Counted from the first letter of the stretch, positions 51,640 to 60,393 are shown. The stretch is DNA of 64,000 bases from Novosphingopyxis iocasae (GCF_014334095.1 NZ_CP060495.1:1077001-1141000); one strand, 5' to 3'. Numbers and translations are program-made. The notes: generated from the sequence alone by a model not told the origin.

Positions 51640-52020
51640 ATGGCCGGAACGCACACCAAATTCTATCTCGACAAGCAAAATGCCAAGTGGAAGGGCGTTT
51701 GCTCGGGGATCGCGGACTATACCGGCGTGGACGTTGTCTGGGTTCGCATTGCCACGGTGATCCTGACCCTTGCTGGCGGCTTTCCCTGGACGTTGATCGC
51801 CTACATCGCCGCCGCCTGGGCCGCGCCGAAGAAGCCGATCGATCTTTACATCAATCAGGACGATCAGAAGTTCTGGCAGGGCGTGCGCCAGTCGCCGGCC
51901 CGCACGGCCCGCGAAGTCCGCTCACGCTTCCGCGATATCGACCGCCGGCTTGCGGACATGGAAGTGTACTACACCAGCAACAACACGCGGCTGGCTGACG
52001 AAATTGAGAGCCTGCGCTGA
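51640..52020 (+). CDS. pspC: Phage-shock protein C with coiled-coil tail
   Basis: A 126-residue PspC. The core KWKGVCSGIADYTGVDVVWV and a membrane helix (IATVILTLAGGFPWTLIAYI) are typical; a C-terminal helix carries DIDRRLADMEVYYT and LADEIESLR. Start by the ATG overlapping the pspB stop. The last motif recurs in the three following small proteins. Confidence 0.94.
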   Translation: MAGTHTKFYLDKQNAKWKGVCSGIADYTGVDVVWVRIATVILTLAGGFPWTLIAYIAAAWAAPKKPIDLYINQDDQKFWQGVRQSPARTAREVRSRFRDIDRRLADMEVYYTSNNTRLADEIESLR

Positions 52021-52051
52021 CGCGCGGCAGAATCCAACAGGGGAATGAAAA

Positions 52052-52372
52052 ATGGACGAACTGATTTACGTGGATGGCTTCTTCTGGATCCCGATCATCG
52101 CGATCGTGGCTTCGATGGGAGCTTGGGTATTCACCACTTGGCTCAAAGTTAAGAACGGCTATCCGCTGGAAAATGGCTGGGGCAAGGCGCTTTATCCGCA
52201 GAAGAACGAAGAGACGGTGGAGCGCGTTAAACTGATTAGCCAGGAGAACGCTCAGCTGCGCGCCGAACTCAGTTCCGTGAAAGAACGCCTCGCCACGGTC
52301 GAACGTATCGTGACCGACGGCAGCAACCGCCTGAGTGATGAGATCGAGAGCCTGCGCGGCCGCGCCAACTGA
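52052..52372 (+). CDS. Small membrane-anchored coiled-coil protein, psp operon (1)
   Basis: A 106-residue protein with an N-terminal membrane segment (FFWIPIIAIVASMGAWVF), a short linker and a C-terminal coiled coil ending KERLATVERIVTD then LSDEIESLRGR. The last 9 residues before the end match PspC (LxDEIESLR). It is 31 bp after pspC with a GGGG-rich ribosome site. Not a named psp protein; likely extends the PspBC membrane complex. Confidence 0.85.
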   Translation: MDELIYVDGFFWIPIIAIVASMGAWVFTTWLKVKNGYPLENGWGKALYPQKNEETVERVKLISQENAQLRAELSSVKERLATVERIVTDGSNRLSDEIESLRGRAN

Positions 52373-52421
52373 GCGGCCCCGCCCCTCTTCCCTAATTCTC
52401 CAGACCAAGAAGGATTTCATT

Positions 52422-52688
52422 ATGCCCTGGAGCATTACCGTCATGGTGCTCGGCATCATTCTCATCGTCAATCTCGCGATCGTGATGAAAGCGCGCTACA
52501 AGGCGCAGAACGGGATTTACGAGGACGAACATGGCAATGACGTCCGCCTGCGCGATCCCAATGAGCAAATCATTTCCGGCGAAGTGAAGCAGCTGAAAGA
52601 GCGCATCGCCGTACTGGAGCGCGTGATTACCGACGAGCGCGGCAGCCGCGAGCTGGACCGCGAGATCGAGAAACTGCGCGACCGCTGA
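52422..52688 (+). CDS. Small membrane-anchored coiled-coil protein, psp operon (2)
   Basis: An 88-residue protein: N-terminal helix (SITVMVLGIILIVNLAIVM), then a helix LKERIAVLERVITDE and LDREIEKLRDR. The ribosome site AGAAGGA lies upstream. It repeats the same layout as the preceding gene and PspB, so these genes probably arose by duplication and divergence of one module. Confidence 0.85.
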   Translation: MPWSITVMVLGIILIVNLAIVMKARYKAQNGIYEDEHGNDVRLRDPNEQIISGEVKQLKERIAVLERVITDERGSRELDREIEKLRDR

Positions 52689-52725
52689 TCCGCGGCGCCG
52701 CGCCTATCGCCTAAGGAGATTGCTC

Positions 52726-52965
52726 ATGCCGAACGATCCCACCTCCGTCCTGATGATCGCAGGCTTCACCTTTGCCGCCCTGCTCACCCTCTCTCTCATC
52801 GGCCTGCGCGGCTGGCGCGACTGGCTTCAACTGAAGCGCGACGAACTAGAAATCGCCCGGCCCGAGGGCCTCGACAGCCGCGCCGGCGGCAGCCGGATTG
52901 AAGTGGCGGACCTGAAGGAACGCATCCGCAAACTGGAAGCGATCGCAAGCGGGATCGAGCTTTAG
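52726..52965 (+). CDS. Small membrane-anchored coiled-coil protein, psp operon (3)
   Basis: A 79-residue protein with an N-terminal helix (VLMIAGFTFAALLTLSLIGL) and a C-terminal DLKERIRKLEAIASGIE. It has only the first half of the shared motif. It follows an ideal AAGGAG site at 52714-52719. It is the last gene of the psp unit; no terminator is seen before the repeat that follows. Confidence 0.8.
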   Translation: MPNDPTSVLMIAGFTFAALLTLSLIGLRGWRDWLQLKRDELEIARPEGLDSRAGGSRIEVADLKERIRKLEAIASGIEL

Positions 52966-52981
52966 ATCGTTCCAGCAAAAT

Positions 52982-53063
52982 CCGTTGGGGCTGAGCTTGT
53001 CGAAGCCCCGTCCTTCTTTTCCGCTAAGAAGCGCAGCCCTTCGACAGGCTCAGGGCGAACGGC
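52982..53063. repeat. Paired REP-like palindrome after the psp operon
   Basis: CCGTTGGGGCTGAGCTTGTC then GAAGCCCCG, and a complementary half AGCCCTTCGACAGGCTCAGG then GCGAACGG, about 25 bp apart. Same family as 507-597. It could fold as a hairpin and terminate the psp transcript. Confidence 0.78.
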
Positions 53064-53123
53064 ATGGAGGTGATCGCTCAACCCGCTTCCAAAGCCCCCG
53101 CCCCCGCTGCTACAGGCCGAGGC

Positions 53124-53540
53124 ATGACCGAACGCAGCCTCTCCGACGTCCGCGAGGAATATGAGTTTCTCGACCCCGATGACCGATATCGCCTATTGAT
53201 CGAACTGGGCCGCGATCTTGAGCCCATGCCCGATGCCCTGAAAACCGATGCCACCCTGGTGCGAGGTTGTTCGGCGGCGGTGTGGGTCTATCCCACGCGG
53301 CGCGACGATGGACGGCTGCATTTTCTGGCGGACAGCAATGCGGCGATCACCAAAGGCATTATCGCTTTAGTGTTGAAGACGGTGCAGGATGGAGAGCCGG
53401 AAGCGGTCGCCAAGGCCGACATCGAAGGGGCGCTCGCTCCGTTCGATCTGCAGAATCAGCTCAGCAGCAACCGCACGCAGGGTATTCCCAATATGATAGC
53501 GCTGATCCGCGAAACCGCAGGGCGGCTCGCAGCGGAGTAG
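53124..53540 (+). CDS. sufE: Cysteine desulfuration protein SufE
   Basis: A 138-residue sulfur acceptor that takes persulfide from SufS. The active Cys is C49 in LVRGCSAAVWV. Motifs YRLLIELGRDLEPMP and FDLQNQLSSNRTQGIPNMIA are typical. Start at 53124 gives the usual length; the upstream ATG (53064) adds a low-complexity stretch. No other suf gene lies in view. It is convergent with a ferredoxin gene. Confidence 0.94.
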   Translation: MTERSLSDVREEYEFLDPDDRYRLLIELGRDLEPMPDALKTDATLVRGCSAAVWVYPTRRDDGRLHFLADSNAAITKGIIALVLKTVQDGEPEAVAKADIEGALAPFDLQNQLSSNRTQGIPNMIALIRETAGRLAAE

Positions 53541-53549
53541 CCGGGCGCG

Positions 53550-53852
53550 TCAGTCGGCCGCTGCCAGCTCCCCTGCCAGCGCATCCAGATCGGCATCGGG
53601 CCTGACGATCCGCCAAACGCCGGGATGGCGACTATCGACCAGCATCACCGCCTTTTTCGGGCACACATCCAGGCAGCCGACCTCGATCACGCCGAGGCGG
53701 CCCTTGCGCCCCTTTTTGGAGCCGAGCCGGGCCTTCAATTCCTTGGAAAGTTTCTGCGAACCGTCCGGGCCAAAACCGCCCTTCAGCTTCTTTGAGCACT
53801 TCTTGCAGACGAGGACGGCATGGCTCCAGTTCGCATCCACATGATGCTTCAT
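53550..53852 (-). CDS. Thioredoxin-like 2Fe-2S ferredoxin
   Basis: A 100-residue protein with cysteines in LVCKKCSKKLKGG and GCLDVCPKKAV, the CxxC...CxxxC set of Shethna-type (thioredoxin-like) ferredoxins. The ATG overlaps the J-domain protein's stop (ATGA). The linkage suggests a chaperone-assisted electron carrier or Fe-S sensor. No redox partner is adjacent. Confidence 0.85.
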   Translation of the reverse strand: MKHHVDANWSHAVLVCKKCSKKLKGGFGPDGSQKLSKELKARLGSKKGRKGRLGVIEVGCLDVCPKKAVMLVDSRHPGVWRIVRPDADLDALAGELAAAD

Positions 53853-54385
53853 CCCGGCTGCCACTGCTTGCGCTCTTCGGCGGCTTTCAGCACGTCGAAC
53901 GCCGCCTGCCCCGCCTGGAACTCGGCCGCGGCTTCGGCATCGCCGGGCTTCACGTCCGGATGGGTGCGCTTGGCAAGATCGCGCCAGGCCTTCTTCACCG
54001 CATCGAAATCTGCATCGGCTTCCAGCCCCAGCAGCTCCAGCGCGCGCATCTCATCGCGGCTACGGCTGCCATCGCCAGGCCCCGCCCAGGCATAATGCGC
54101 CGATTCCTGATAACCCGAGCTATCACGCCGCTCTTCCTTGGCGCGTTTGGCCGCCTCTTCCTTGCTGAGCCCGGCAAAATAATCCCAATTGCGATTATAT
54201 TCTGCCGCATGCTCGGCACAGAAGTACCAGCGCTCCGGACTATTGGGAGATTTTGGTGCCGGACAATCGCCCTTTTTGTCGCACCCCACACGGTCGCAAA
54301 GACGCACTGCCTCAGCCTCGCGCCCCTCTTCATAGCCGCGCCAGCGCGGAAATCCCCAGTCGTTCGATCGTCTTGCTCTGGCCAT
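53849..54385 (-). CDS. J-domain protein (DnaJ-like, C-terminal J)
   Basis: A 178-residue cochaperone with the J domain at its C-terminus: ALELLGLEADADFDAVKKAW, HPD motif in LAKRTHPDVKPGD, then AFDVLKAAEERKQW. The N-terminal half has cysteine/histidine pairs (LCDRVGCDKKGDCPA; YFCAEH) that may bind Zn. It is coupled with the ferredoxin gene. The pair is common in sphingomonads, judging from memory. Confidence 0.9.
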   Translation of the reverse strand: MARARRSNDWGFPRWRGYEEGREAEAVRLCDRVGCDKKGDCPAPKSPNSPERWYFCAEHAAEYNRNWDYFAGLSKEEAAKRAKEERRDSSGYQESAHYAWAGPGDGSRSRDEMRALELLGLEADADFDAVKKAWRDLAKRTHPDVKPGDAEAAAEFQAGQAAFDVLKAAEERKQWQPG

Positions 54386-54599
54386 AGTGCCCCTAGTTAG
54401 GCGCTGGGCGTTGCGATTTCCATAAGCGTCGACAGGGTAGCCGGGGACCGATCGGGTCAGCGGTAGAAACACTCCGTTCGCCGCGCACGCCCCGCCTTAG
54501 CATTTGTGGCAAGGGCCGGACTTCTGTAAGAACATCGCCAACGTCACAAATGACAGGCCACCCAAAGCCGCCGTGAACTCTCTCTCGGTTAGGATATCT

Positions 54600-56180
54600 G
54601 TGACCAAAAAGCCTGAATTCCTTGCCCATTTGTGGCAGGACATCCCCGCGTCCATTGTGGTCGCGCTTGTCGCCCTGCCGCTCTGCCTTGGCATTGCGCT
54701 CGCTTCCGGCGCTCCGCTTTTCTCCGGCATCATTGCCGGTATTGCCGGCGGTATCGTCGTCGGTTTCCTATCCAAATCGCAGCTTTCGGTCAGCGGACCT
54801 GCGGCCGGTCTTACCGTCATCGTGCTCGCCGCGATCGAAAGCATGCCAAGCTATGAGGCGTTTCTCGTGGCTGTGTGCCTGGGCGGTGTCATGCAGATGC
54901 TGTTCTCCCTCACCCGTTCGGGCGTGCTTGCGGAGTTCGTGCCGTCGTCGGTCATCACCGGCATGCTGGCGGCCATCGGTTTGATCCTGATCCTGAAGCA
55001 AATCCCGCACGCCGTCGGTTATGACGGCAATTTTGAGGGCAGCCTCAGCTTCAATCAGGAGGACGGGCTGAACACCCTGACGGCCCTGCCTTATTCGATA
55101 GCCAACTCGCTGACCGCAGGACCGCTGATCATTGCCTCGATCAGCCTCGTCTTCCTCTTCTGGTGGGACAAGGCCCGGCCGAAGGAAGGCCCCATCCGCT
55201 TCGTGCCCGGCCCTCTGGTGGTCGTGATCTTCGGCGTCGTCATGAACGAGCTGTTCAAGCTGGTTTCGCCGGACCTCGCGATCGGCGCGACCCACCTGGT
55301 GCAGGTGCCGGTCTCCGATGGCCTCGCCGATTTCGCAGGCCAGTTCGCCACGCCCGATTTCAGCGTGATCGGCATGCCGCTGGTGTGGACCACGGGCCTG
55401 ACGCTCGCCATCGTCGCCAGTCTGGAATCGCTCCTCAGCGTGAAGGCGATCGACGAGATTGACCCGCGCCGGCGCACGACCGACAAGAATCGCGAACTGT
55501 TCGCGCAGGGCGGCGGTAACCTTGTCTCCGGTCTGATCGGGGGCCTGCCGCTCACCTCGGTCATCATCCGCTCCTCCGCCAATGTGGAAGCGGGTGCCGT
55601 CACTAAGACCTCGACCATCCTGCACGGTTTCTGGCTGCTGCTCAGCGTGTTGTTGATCCCGGTTGTGTTGAACCTGATCCCGCTCGCCGCTTTGGCCGCC
55701 ATCCTGCTGCACATCGGGTACAAGCTGACCCGCTACGAGCTGTATCGCGACCGCTGGAAGCAGGGTTACCACCAGTTCGTGCCGTTCGTGGTGACCGTCG
55801 GTGCCATCCTGCTGACCGATCTTCTGATCGGCATCGTGATTGGCCTGATTGTCGGCTTCATCTTCGTGGTTGCCCGCAACTTCCGCCCCGCGATCAGCGT
55901 GGCGCATGACGGCGAGGATTATCTCGTGAGCGCACGGCGCAACCTGTACTTCATCCATAAGTACGAGTTGCAGAAGAAGCTGAGCGACATTCCCGAAGGC
56001 TCCACCGTGGTCATCAACCTCAACCGCGCGGAATTTGTCGATCCGGACAATTTCGGGATCATCAACGCTTTTGCCCGCAACGCCGAGTTCCGCGACATCG
56101 ATGTTTCGATACGCGGCCAGTTCGGCACCAAGATCGACAGCCTGATCGAAGCACCCCGCAAGAAGGTGGTCTACCAATGA
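54600..56180 (+). CDS. SulP-family anion transporter (bicarbonate-type)
   Basis: A 526-residue transporter. It has 10 or more helices, beginning with LWQDIPASIVVALVALPLCL and containing GPAAGLTVIVLA and LTSVIIRSSANVEAGAVTKT, and a short C-terminal STAS-like segment (VVINLNRAEFVDPDNFGIIN). It starts at GTG 54600 with AGGA. It is coupled (ATGA) to a beta-carbonic anhydrase gene, a pairing typical of BicA-like bicarbonate transporters; sulfate remains an alternative. Confidence 0.92.
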   Translation: MTKKPEFLAHLWQDIPASIVVALVALPLCLGIALASGAPLFSGIIAGIAGGIVVGFLSKSQLSVSGPAAGLTVIVLAAIESMPSYEAFLVAVCLGGVMQMLFSLTRSGVLAEFVPSSVITGMLAAIGLILILKQIPHAVGYDGNFEGSLSFNQEDGLNTLTALPYSIANSLTAGPLIIASISLVFLFWWDKARPKEGPIRFVPGPLVVVIFGVVMNELFKLVSPDLAIGATHLVQVPVSDGLADFAGQFATPDFSVIGMPLVWTTGLTLAIVASLESLLSVKAIDEIDPRRRTTDKNRELFAQGGGNLVSGLIGGLPLTSVIIRSSANVEAGAVTKTSTILHGFWLLLSVLLIPVVLNLIPLAALAAILLHIGYKLTRYELYRDRWKQGYHQFVPFVVTVGAILLTDLLIGIVIGLIVGFIFVVARNFRPAISVAHDGEDYLVSARRNLYFIHKYELQKKLSDIPEGSTVVINLNRAEFVDPDNFGIINAFARNAEFRDIDVSIRGQFGTKIDSLIEAPRKKVVYQ

Positions 56181-56830
56181 GAAGCTACAAGGAACTGCTC
56201 CTGTCCAACCGGGCGTGGAGCGAGGAAATGCGTGAGCGTGACGAGAATTACTTCACGCAGCAGACCGTGGGTCAGAAGCCGGAAATCCTCTGGATCGGCT
56301 GTTCCGACAGCCGGGTGAGCCCCGATCAGATCACGCAGACCAATCCCGGTGAGATTTTCATCCATCGCAACGTGGCCAATATCGTCCATCGGGATGACAC
56401 CAATCTGATGGCCGTGCTGCAATTCGCCGTGGACGTCCTTCAGGTGAAGCACATCGTGCTGTGCGGCCATCATGGCTGCGGCGGGATCGAGGCGACGCTG
56501 AAGGGCGGCGCGGAAGGGCCGATCCACGAATGGCTGGAAGATACCCGGCGCGTTTACGCCAACCACAAGACCGAAGTGGACGGCGCGGGCGACATGACGG
56601 CGCGGATCGACCGCCTGGTCGAATGCAATGTGCGCGATCAGTTGTTCGACCTTGCCCAGTCCAAAACGGTGAAGGCGGCGTTCGACCGCGGCCAGCCGCT
56701 GCTGCTGCACGGCTGGGTTTACGACATTCGCGACGGCCTGCTGAAGCCGCTGATGGAGATCGACAAGGACACCGATCTCAATCCCGATAAAGCACCGGAC
56801 ACGGTGCTGCTGAAGGAAAAAGAAAGCTGA
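56177..56830 (+). CDS. Beta-class carbonic anhydrase
   Basis: A 217-residue zinc enzyme interconverting CO2 and bicarbonate. Zn ligands are C42 (IGCSDSR), H98 and C101 (CGHHGCGG), with the D44/R46 dyad. It overlaps the SulP stop by four bases. Together they would import bicarbonate and keep it in balance for anaplerotic carboxylations. A clear terminator follows. Confidence 0.96.
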   Translation: MRSYKELLLSNRAWSEEMRERDENYFTQQTVGQKPEILWIGCSDSRVSPDQITQTNPGEIFIHRNVANIVHRDDTNLMAVLQFAVDVLQVKHIVLCGHHGCGGIEATLKGGAEGPIHEWLEDTRRVYANHKTEVDGAGDMTARIDRLVECNVRDQLFDLAQSKTVKAAFDRGQPLLLHGWVYDIRDGLLKPLMEIDKDTDLNPDKAPDTVLLKEKES

Positions 56831-56835
56831 CGATC

Positions 56836-56858
56836 AAGGGGGCTGCGGCCCCCTTTTT
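56836..56858 (+). terminator. Rho-independent terminator of SulP-carbonic anhydrase
   Basis: AAGGGGGC (56836-56843), tetraloop TGCG, GCCCCCTT (56848-56855) and T-run 56854-56858. It begins six bases after the stop codon. Confidence 0.92.
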
Positions 56859-56890
56859 CATGGGCTTTCATCGCCTGCGCAAAGGCAATT

Positions 56891-57290
56891 GTCAGGGGGC
56901 CTGTAAGCCGGGTTTTGTCCACCCTTCGAAAAGGGATGGGCGACCATTCCTCTAGGCGGCGGATTGCTCCGCCGCTCAAGCGACCAACCCGGGCGGCCTT
57001 CCGGAAAGAAGCGGGCTTCGAAGCCCTTAGCCGCCCCTATTCGGTCTTGCTCCCGGTGGGGTTTACCGTGCCGTGGCCGTTGCCGGCCGACGCGGTGCGC
57101 TTTTACCGCACCCTTTCACTGTCGCGGGACCGAAGCCTGCGCGACCTGCTTTCTGTTGCACTGTCCCTTGATCCGCCGCCGAAACGGCGGACCCGCCGGA
57201 CGTTATCCGGCACCGTTTTCCGTGGAGCCCGGACTTTCCTCGCGCCTCCGCCCATATGAGCGGCGGCCCGCGGTCGCCCGGCCCCCTGAC
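56891..57290 (-). ncRNA. rnpB: RNase P RNA, class A
   Basis: About 400 nt. The termini GTCAGGGGGC (56891-56900) and GCCCCCTGAC (57281-57290) pair as P1. The conserved 5' core GAGGAAAGTCCGGGC lies near 57227-57241 (minus), the ACAGAAA box near 57150-57156, and the 3' ACAAAACCCGGCTTAC at 56903-56918. It processes pre-tRNA 5' ends. Open frames across it are meaningless. Confidence 0.97.
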
Positions 57291-57294
57291 AATT

Positions 57295-57984
57295 TTAGGC
57301 GCTAGCCGCTTCGGGCCCGCGTTCCAAGAGCAATGCGAGCAGGATAGCGCGCAGTTGCCCGTCCGGCTCTCCGGTGATCCGGTCCGGCCGGAAGCGCCGT
57401 TCGAACGCACGGATCGCGGCAGGCGCATCGGTAACGTCATAGCCGTAGCGATTGAGGGCAAGGAGGAAGTTCGCATCCGCCCAGCCCGGATCGACATGCG
57501 CTTTATCGGGCCGAGGCATCGCCAGCCCCAGCTTGGCGAGTGTCTCCCACGGAAACAGCTCGCCGGGATCTTCCTTGCGCGCGGGCGCTATGTCGCTGTG
57601 GCCGACGACGTGGCACGGCTCGATCCCGTAAAGCTGCACGATTTCGGAAACCAGCGGCACCAGCGCCTCGATCTGCGCTTGGGGAAATGGCCGATAGCCC
57701 CATTCATGGCCCGGATTGACCAACTCGATCCCGATGCTGGCGCTGTTCACATCGGTGATCTCGCACCAATAGCTCTTGCCCGCATGCCAAGCGCGGTCTT
57801 CCTCGCGCACCATCTGCACGATCGTGCCGTCCTCATCGATGCAATAATGGGCGGATACTCCGGCCTCCTCGCTCGTCATCCGCTCGATCGCAGAGGCCGC
57901 ATCCTTCATGCCGGTATAGTGCAGCACCAGCATGCTGACCGGCAGGGCGCGCTCGTTGAAATTGGGCGAAGGCTTCCACTGCAT
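57295..57984 (-). CDS. N-acetylmuramoyl-L-alanine amidase, AmpD type
   Basis: A 229-residue amidase_2 protein. The Zn-binding motif begins at LHYTG (H22), the second His and Asp lie in VVGHSDIAPARKEDPGE; C-terminal residues (about 155-215) form a peptidoglycan-binding-like helical region. It lacks a signal peptide, so it is probably cytosolic and recycles cell-wall fragments, like AmpD. A link to the beta-lactamase-like gene at 30.7 kb is only conceptual. Confidence 0.92.
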   Translation of the reverse strand: MQWKPSPNFNERALPVSMLVLHYTGMKDAASAIERMTSEEAGVSAHYCIDEDGTIVQMVREEDRAWHAGKSYWCEITDVNSASIGIELVNPGHEWGYRPFPQAQIEALVPLVSEIVQLYGIEPCHVVGHSDIAPARKEDPGELFPWETLAKLGLAMPRPDKAHVDPGWADANFLLALNRYGYDVTDAPAAIRAFERRFRPDRITGEPDGQLRAILLALLLERGPEAASA

Positions 57985-58031
57985 GGAAACCGCTTTAGCC
58001 CGGCCGTGCGGTCTTGCCTAGCAAGCGCGGT

Positions 58032-58880
58032 TCAGGCGGCCGAGCGCATGTCCTCCGCGGACTTGCGCTCATACAGACCGCGATAGTCCTTGCTAGACTG
58101 GAACCGCTCGGTTTGGCCGATCACCGTCTCGGCGGCGCCCAGCATCAGAAACCCATCGCCCGCAATCGACCGGGCGAGATGGTCGAACACAGTGGAGCGG
58201 TGTTCGGCCTGAAGATACATGATCATATTGCGGCACAGGATGGCGTCGAATTCCCCTGTCATCGGCACCGGATCGAGCAAATTGTGCTGGCGGAAACGCA
58301 CCATCGAGCGGATTTCCTCCTTGGCCACCCAGTCCTCGCCATCCCGGCCGAAATAGCGCAGCATCAGCGAGATCGGCATGCCGCGCTGAATCTCGAACTG
58401 CGAATAGCGTCCCTCCCGCGCGCGCTCCACCACAGTCATGGAGATGTCGCTGCCGATGATCTCGATATCCCAGCCCTGCCAGTTGGCGCGGTCCTCGCGC
58501 AGCGCCATGGCGATCGAATAGGCCTCCTGCCCCGTGGAGCTGGCGGCAGACCAGATGCGCAGGCGGCGATGGCCTGTACGCGCCTGTCGCAGCGCGGCAA
58601 ATGCCGGTCCGGTCAGCAGAGACATGGTCGCCTGATCGCGGAAAAAGCTGGTCTCGTTATTCAGCATCGCCTCGACCGCCTGCCGTTCGAGCACGCGGTT
58701 GCCGCCCGTCGACAGCGCGGTGACGAGCGCGTTGAGATCCGCCAGGCCATGCACACGCATGATCGGCTTCAGCGCCGTCTCGATCCGCCAATAGCGGTTG
58801 GGCGCCAGTTCCTGCCCCGTACGCTTCTCCAGAAGATCGGCGAGAAAGCTGAAAATATGCTCGGGCGGGGCTTCGTTCAT
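58032..58880 (-). CDS. cheR: Chemotaxis methyltransferase CheR
   Basis: A 282-residue S-adenosylmethionine-dependent glutamate methyltransferase acting on chemoreceptors. It shows NNETSFFRDQATMSLL, the SAM motif IWSAASSTGQEAYSIAM, IIGSDIS and CRNMIMYL. It overlaps cheB by ATGA. No receptor (MCP) gene is in the window. It is the last gene of the che unit. Confidence 0.95.
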   Translation of the reverse strand: MNEAPPEHIFSFLADLLEKRTGQELAPNRYWRIETALKPIMRVHGLADLNALVTALSTGGNRVLERQAVEAMLNNETSFFRDQATMSLLTGPAFAALRQARTGHRRLRIWSAASSTGQEAYSIAMALREDRANWQGWDIEIIGSDISMTVVERAREGRYSQFEIQRGMPISLMLRYFGRDGEDWVAKEEIRSMVRFRQHNLLDPVPMTGEFDAILCRNMIMYLQAEHRSTVFDHLARSIAGDGFLMLGAAETVIGQTERFQSSKDYRGLYERKSAEDMRSAA

Positions 58881-59965
58881 GCAGCTGCGCTCCGTTCGTA
58901 AATATAAAGACCCATATCGGCAGGCCGCATAATGGCGTCTGCAAGGCCGGATTTTGCAATGTGGCCCGGCATGCCCCAGACGACCGAGCTATCCTCATCC
59001 TGGACGATGACCGTGCCGCCGCGGCGCCGTACTTCGCGTGCGCCTTCCAGCCCATCAATACCCATTCCGCTGAGCACGATCGCCACCGCAGCCTCGCCAT
59101 AAGTCTGCGCAGCCGCGCTGAGCATTGGATCAACGGCAGGCGCGTAATGCGCGGCGAAGTCTCCTTCCACTCGCGTCGCAACCACGGCCGAACCCTGACG
59201 GGTGCAGCCCAGATGGCCATCGCCTGGTGCCAGATAGATATGATTTTTCACCAGCGAGGTTCCGGGAGTGCAGACCTGAACGTTGCGCGAAACCCGGCCC
59301 GCCAACTGTCCCGCGAAATAGGGAATGAATGTCCTTGGCAGATGCTGGGTAATAAGGATCGGACAATCGATGGTGGCGGGAAGAGCGGAGAGGAATTGCT
59401 GGATGCCGACAATCCCGCCGGTCGATGCACCGATCGCGATACAGCCCGGCCTGGGAATTGGTGCGCGCGCCCCCCGATCGGGAGAACATGGTTCGTCGCC
59501 GTGCCGGGCAGGCGAAGGGGCCAAGCCGCTTGCGCGCTGTGCGGCGATCGTTTCGATTTTCGCGACGAGATTTTCAGCGAAATGCCCGCCAACGCCGGCT
59601 CCGCCCGGCTTTGCCAGCGTATCGCATGCGCCCAAGGACACCGCCTCAATCATGCGCGCGTTATTCTGTTCAACAGTTGAGGAAACGACGATTACCGCCG
59701 CGCCATCTGCACGTTGCAGGATCTCGGGCAGTGCATCGAGGCCGCTTCGGCCGGGCATTTCAATATCGAGAAGGACGATATCGACCGTCTCACGGCCCAG
59801 AAAGCGTAGCGCCTCATCGACCGAAGAACAGGTGCCTGATACGATGAAATTCGCCTGGCGCATCAGGATACGTTCGAAGATCGAACGGACGACCTGACTG
59901 TCGTCGACGATCAGCAGCCTGACCGGTCTGACCTCAGTAGATGGAAAGGTCGCAGGCGCGTTCAT
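58877..59965 (-). CDS. cheB: Chemotaxis methylesterase CheB
   Basis: A 362-residue response regulator-esterase. The N-terminal receiver has D21/D22 and the phosphoacceptor D67 (VLLDIEMPG); the C-terminal esterase has S181 (IGASTGG), H208 (ITQHLP) and the Asp in LSGMGIDGLEG. It removes methyl groups or deamidates receptors. It lies between cheY and cheR. Confidence 0.95.
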   Translation of the reverse strand: MNAPATFPSTEVRPVRLLIVDDSQVVRSIFERILMRQANFIVSGTCSSVDEALRFLGRETVDIVLLDIEMPGRSGLDALPEILQRADGAAVIVVSSTVEQNNARMIEAVSLGACDTLAKPGGAGVGGHFAENLVAKIETIAAQRASGLAPSPARHGDEPCSPDRGARAPIPRPGCIAIGASTGGIVGIQQFLSALPATIDCPILITQHLPRTFIPYFAGQLAGRVSRNVQVCTPGTSLVKNHIYLAPGDGHLGCTRQGSAVVATRVEGDFAAHYAPAVDPMLSAAAQTYGEAAVAIVLSGMGIDGLEGAREVRRRGGTVIVQDEDSSVVWGMPGHIAKSGLADAIMRPADMGLYIYERSAAA

Positions 59966-59971
59966 CGACGT

Positions 59972-60331
59972 TCAGACAGCCCCAACCATCTGCAGCTTGC
60001 TTTGCAGCATGTCGCGATCGAACGGCTTCATCACGAATTCGTCCGCCCCTGCGGCAATTGCTGCTTCAATCTGGGGAATGCCGTTTTCGGTAGTGCAGAA
60101 AATGACCTTGGATTTCTTGCCCTCGCCGCGCAGGGCGCGCAGGAAATCCATGCCGCCCATAACCGGCATGTTCCAGTCCAGCAGTACCACATCGGGCTCG
60201 CTACTCTGGCATTGTTCCAGGGCGTCGGCCCCGTCCACCGCCTCGGCAACCTCAAACTCCAGCGATTCGAGAATGTGCCTGGCAACCTTTCGGATTACCT
60301 TACTGTCATCGACGACGAGGCAGGTGGGCAT
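59972..60331 (-). CDS. cheY: Chemotaxis response regulator CheY
   Basis: A 119-residue receiver: D8/D9, phosphoacceptor D52 (VLLDWNMPV), conserved Thr near 80 (IFCTTENG) and Lys in FVMKPFD. A clear AGGAG ribosome site. It lies six bases upstream of cheB. Alphaproteobacterial CheY of this type often acts on the flagellar motor or other targets. Confidence 0.94.
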   Translation of the reverse strand: MPTCLVVDDSKVIRKVARHILESLEFEVAEAVDGADALEQCQSSEPDVVLLDWNMPVMGGMDFLRALRGEGKKSKVIFCTTENGIPQIEAAIAAGADEFVMKPFDRDMLQSKLQMVGAV

Positions 60332-60393
60332 ACAAATCTCTCCTGAATAACGGAGGCTACTCCGTAACCGGAAGGCGTTAGCGCCGGGTTAAA

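Noticed and set aside
56897-57305. Open frames over 56915-57497
   Set aside because: They lie over RNase P RNA, whose conserved core is explicit.
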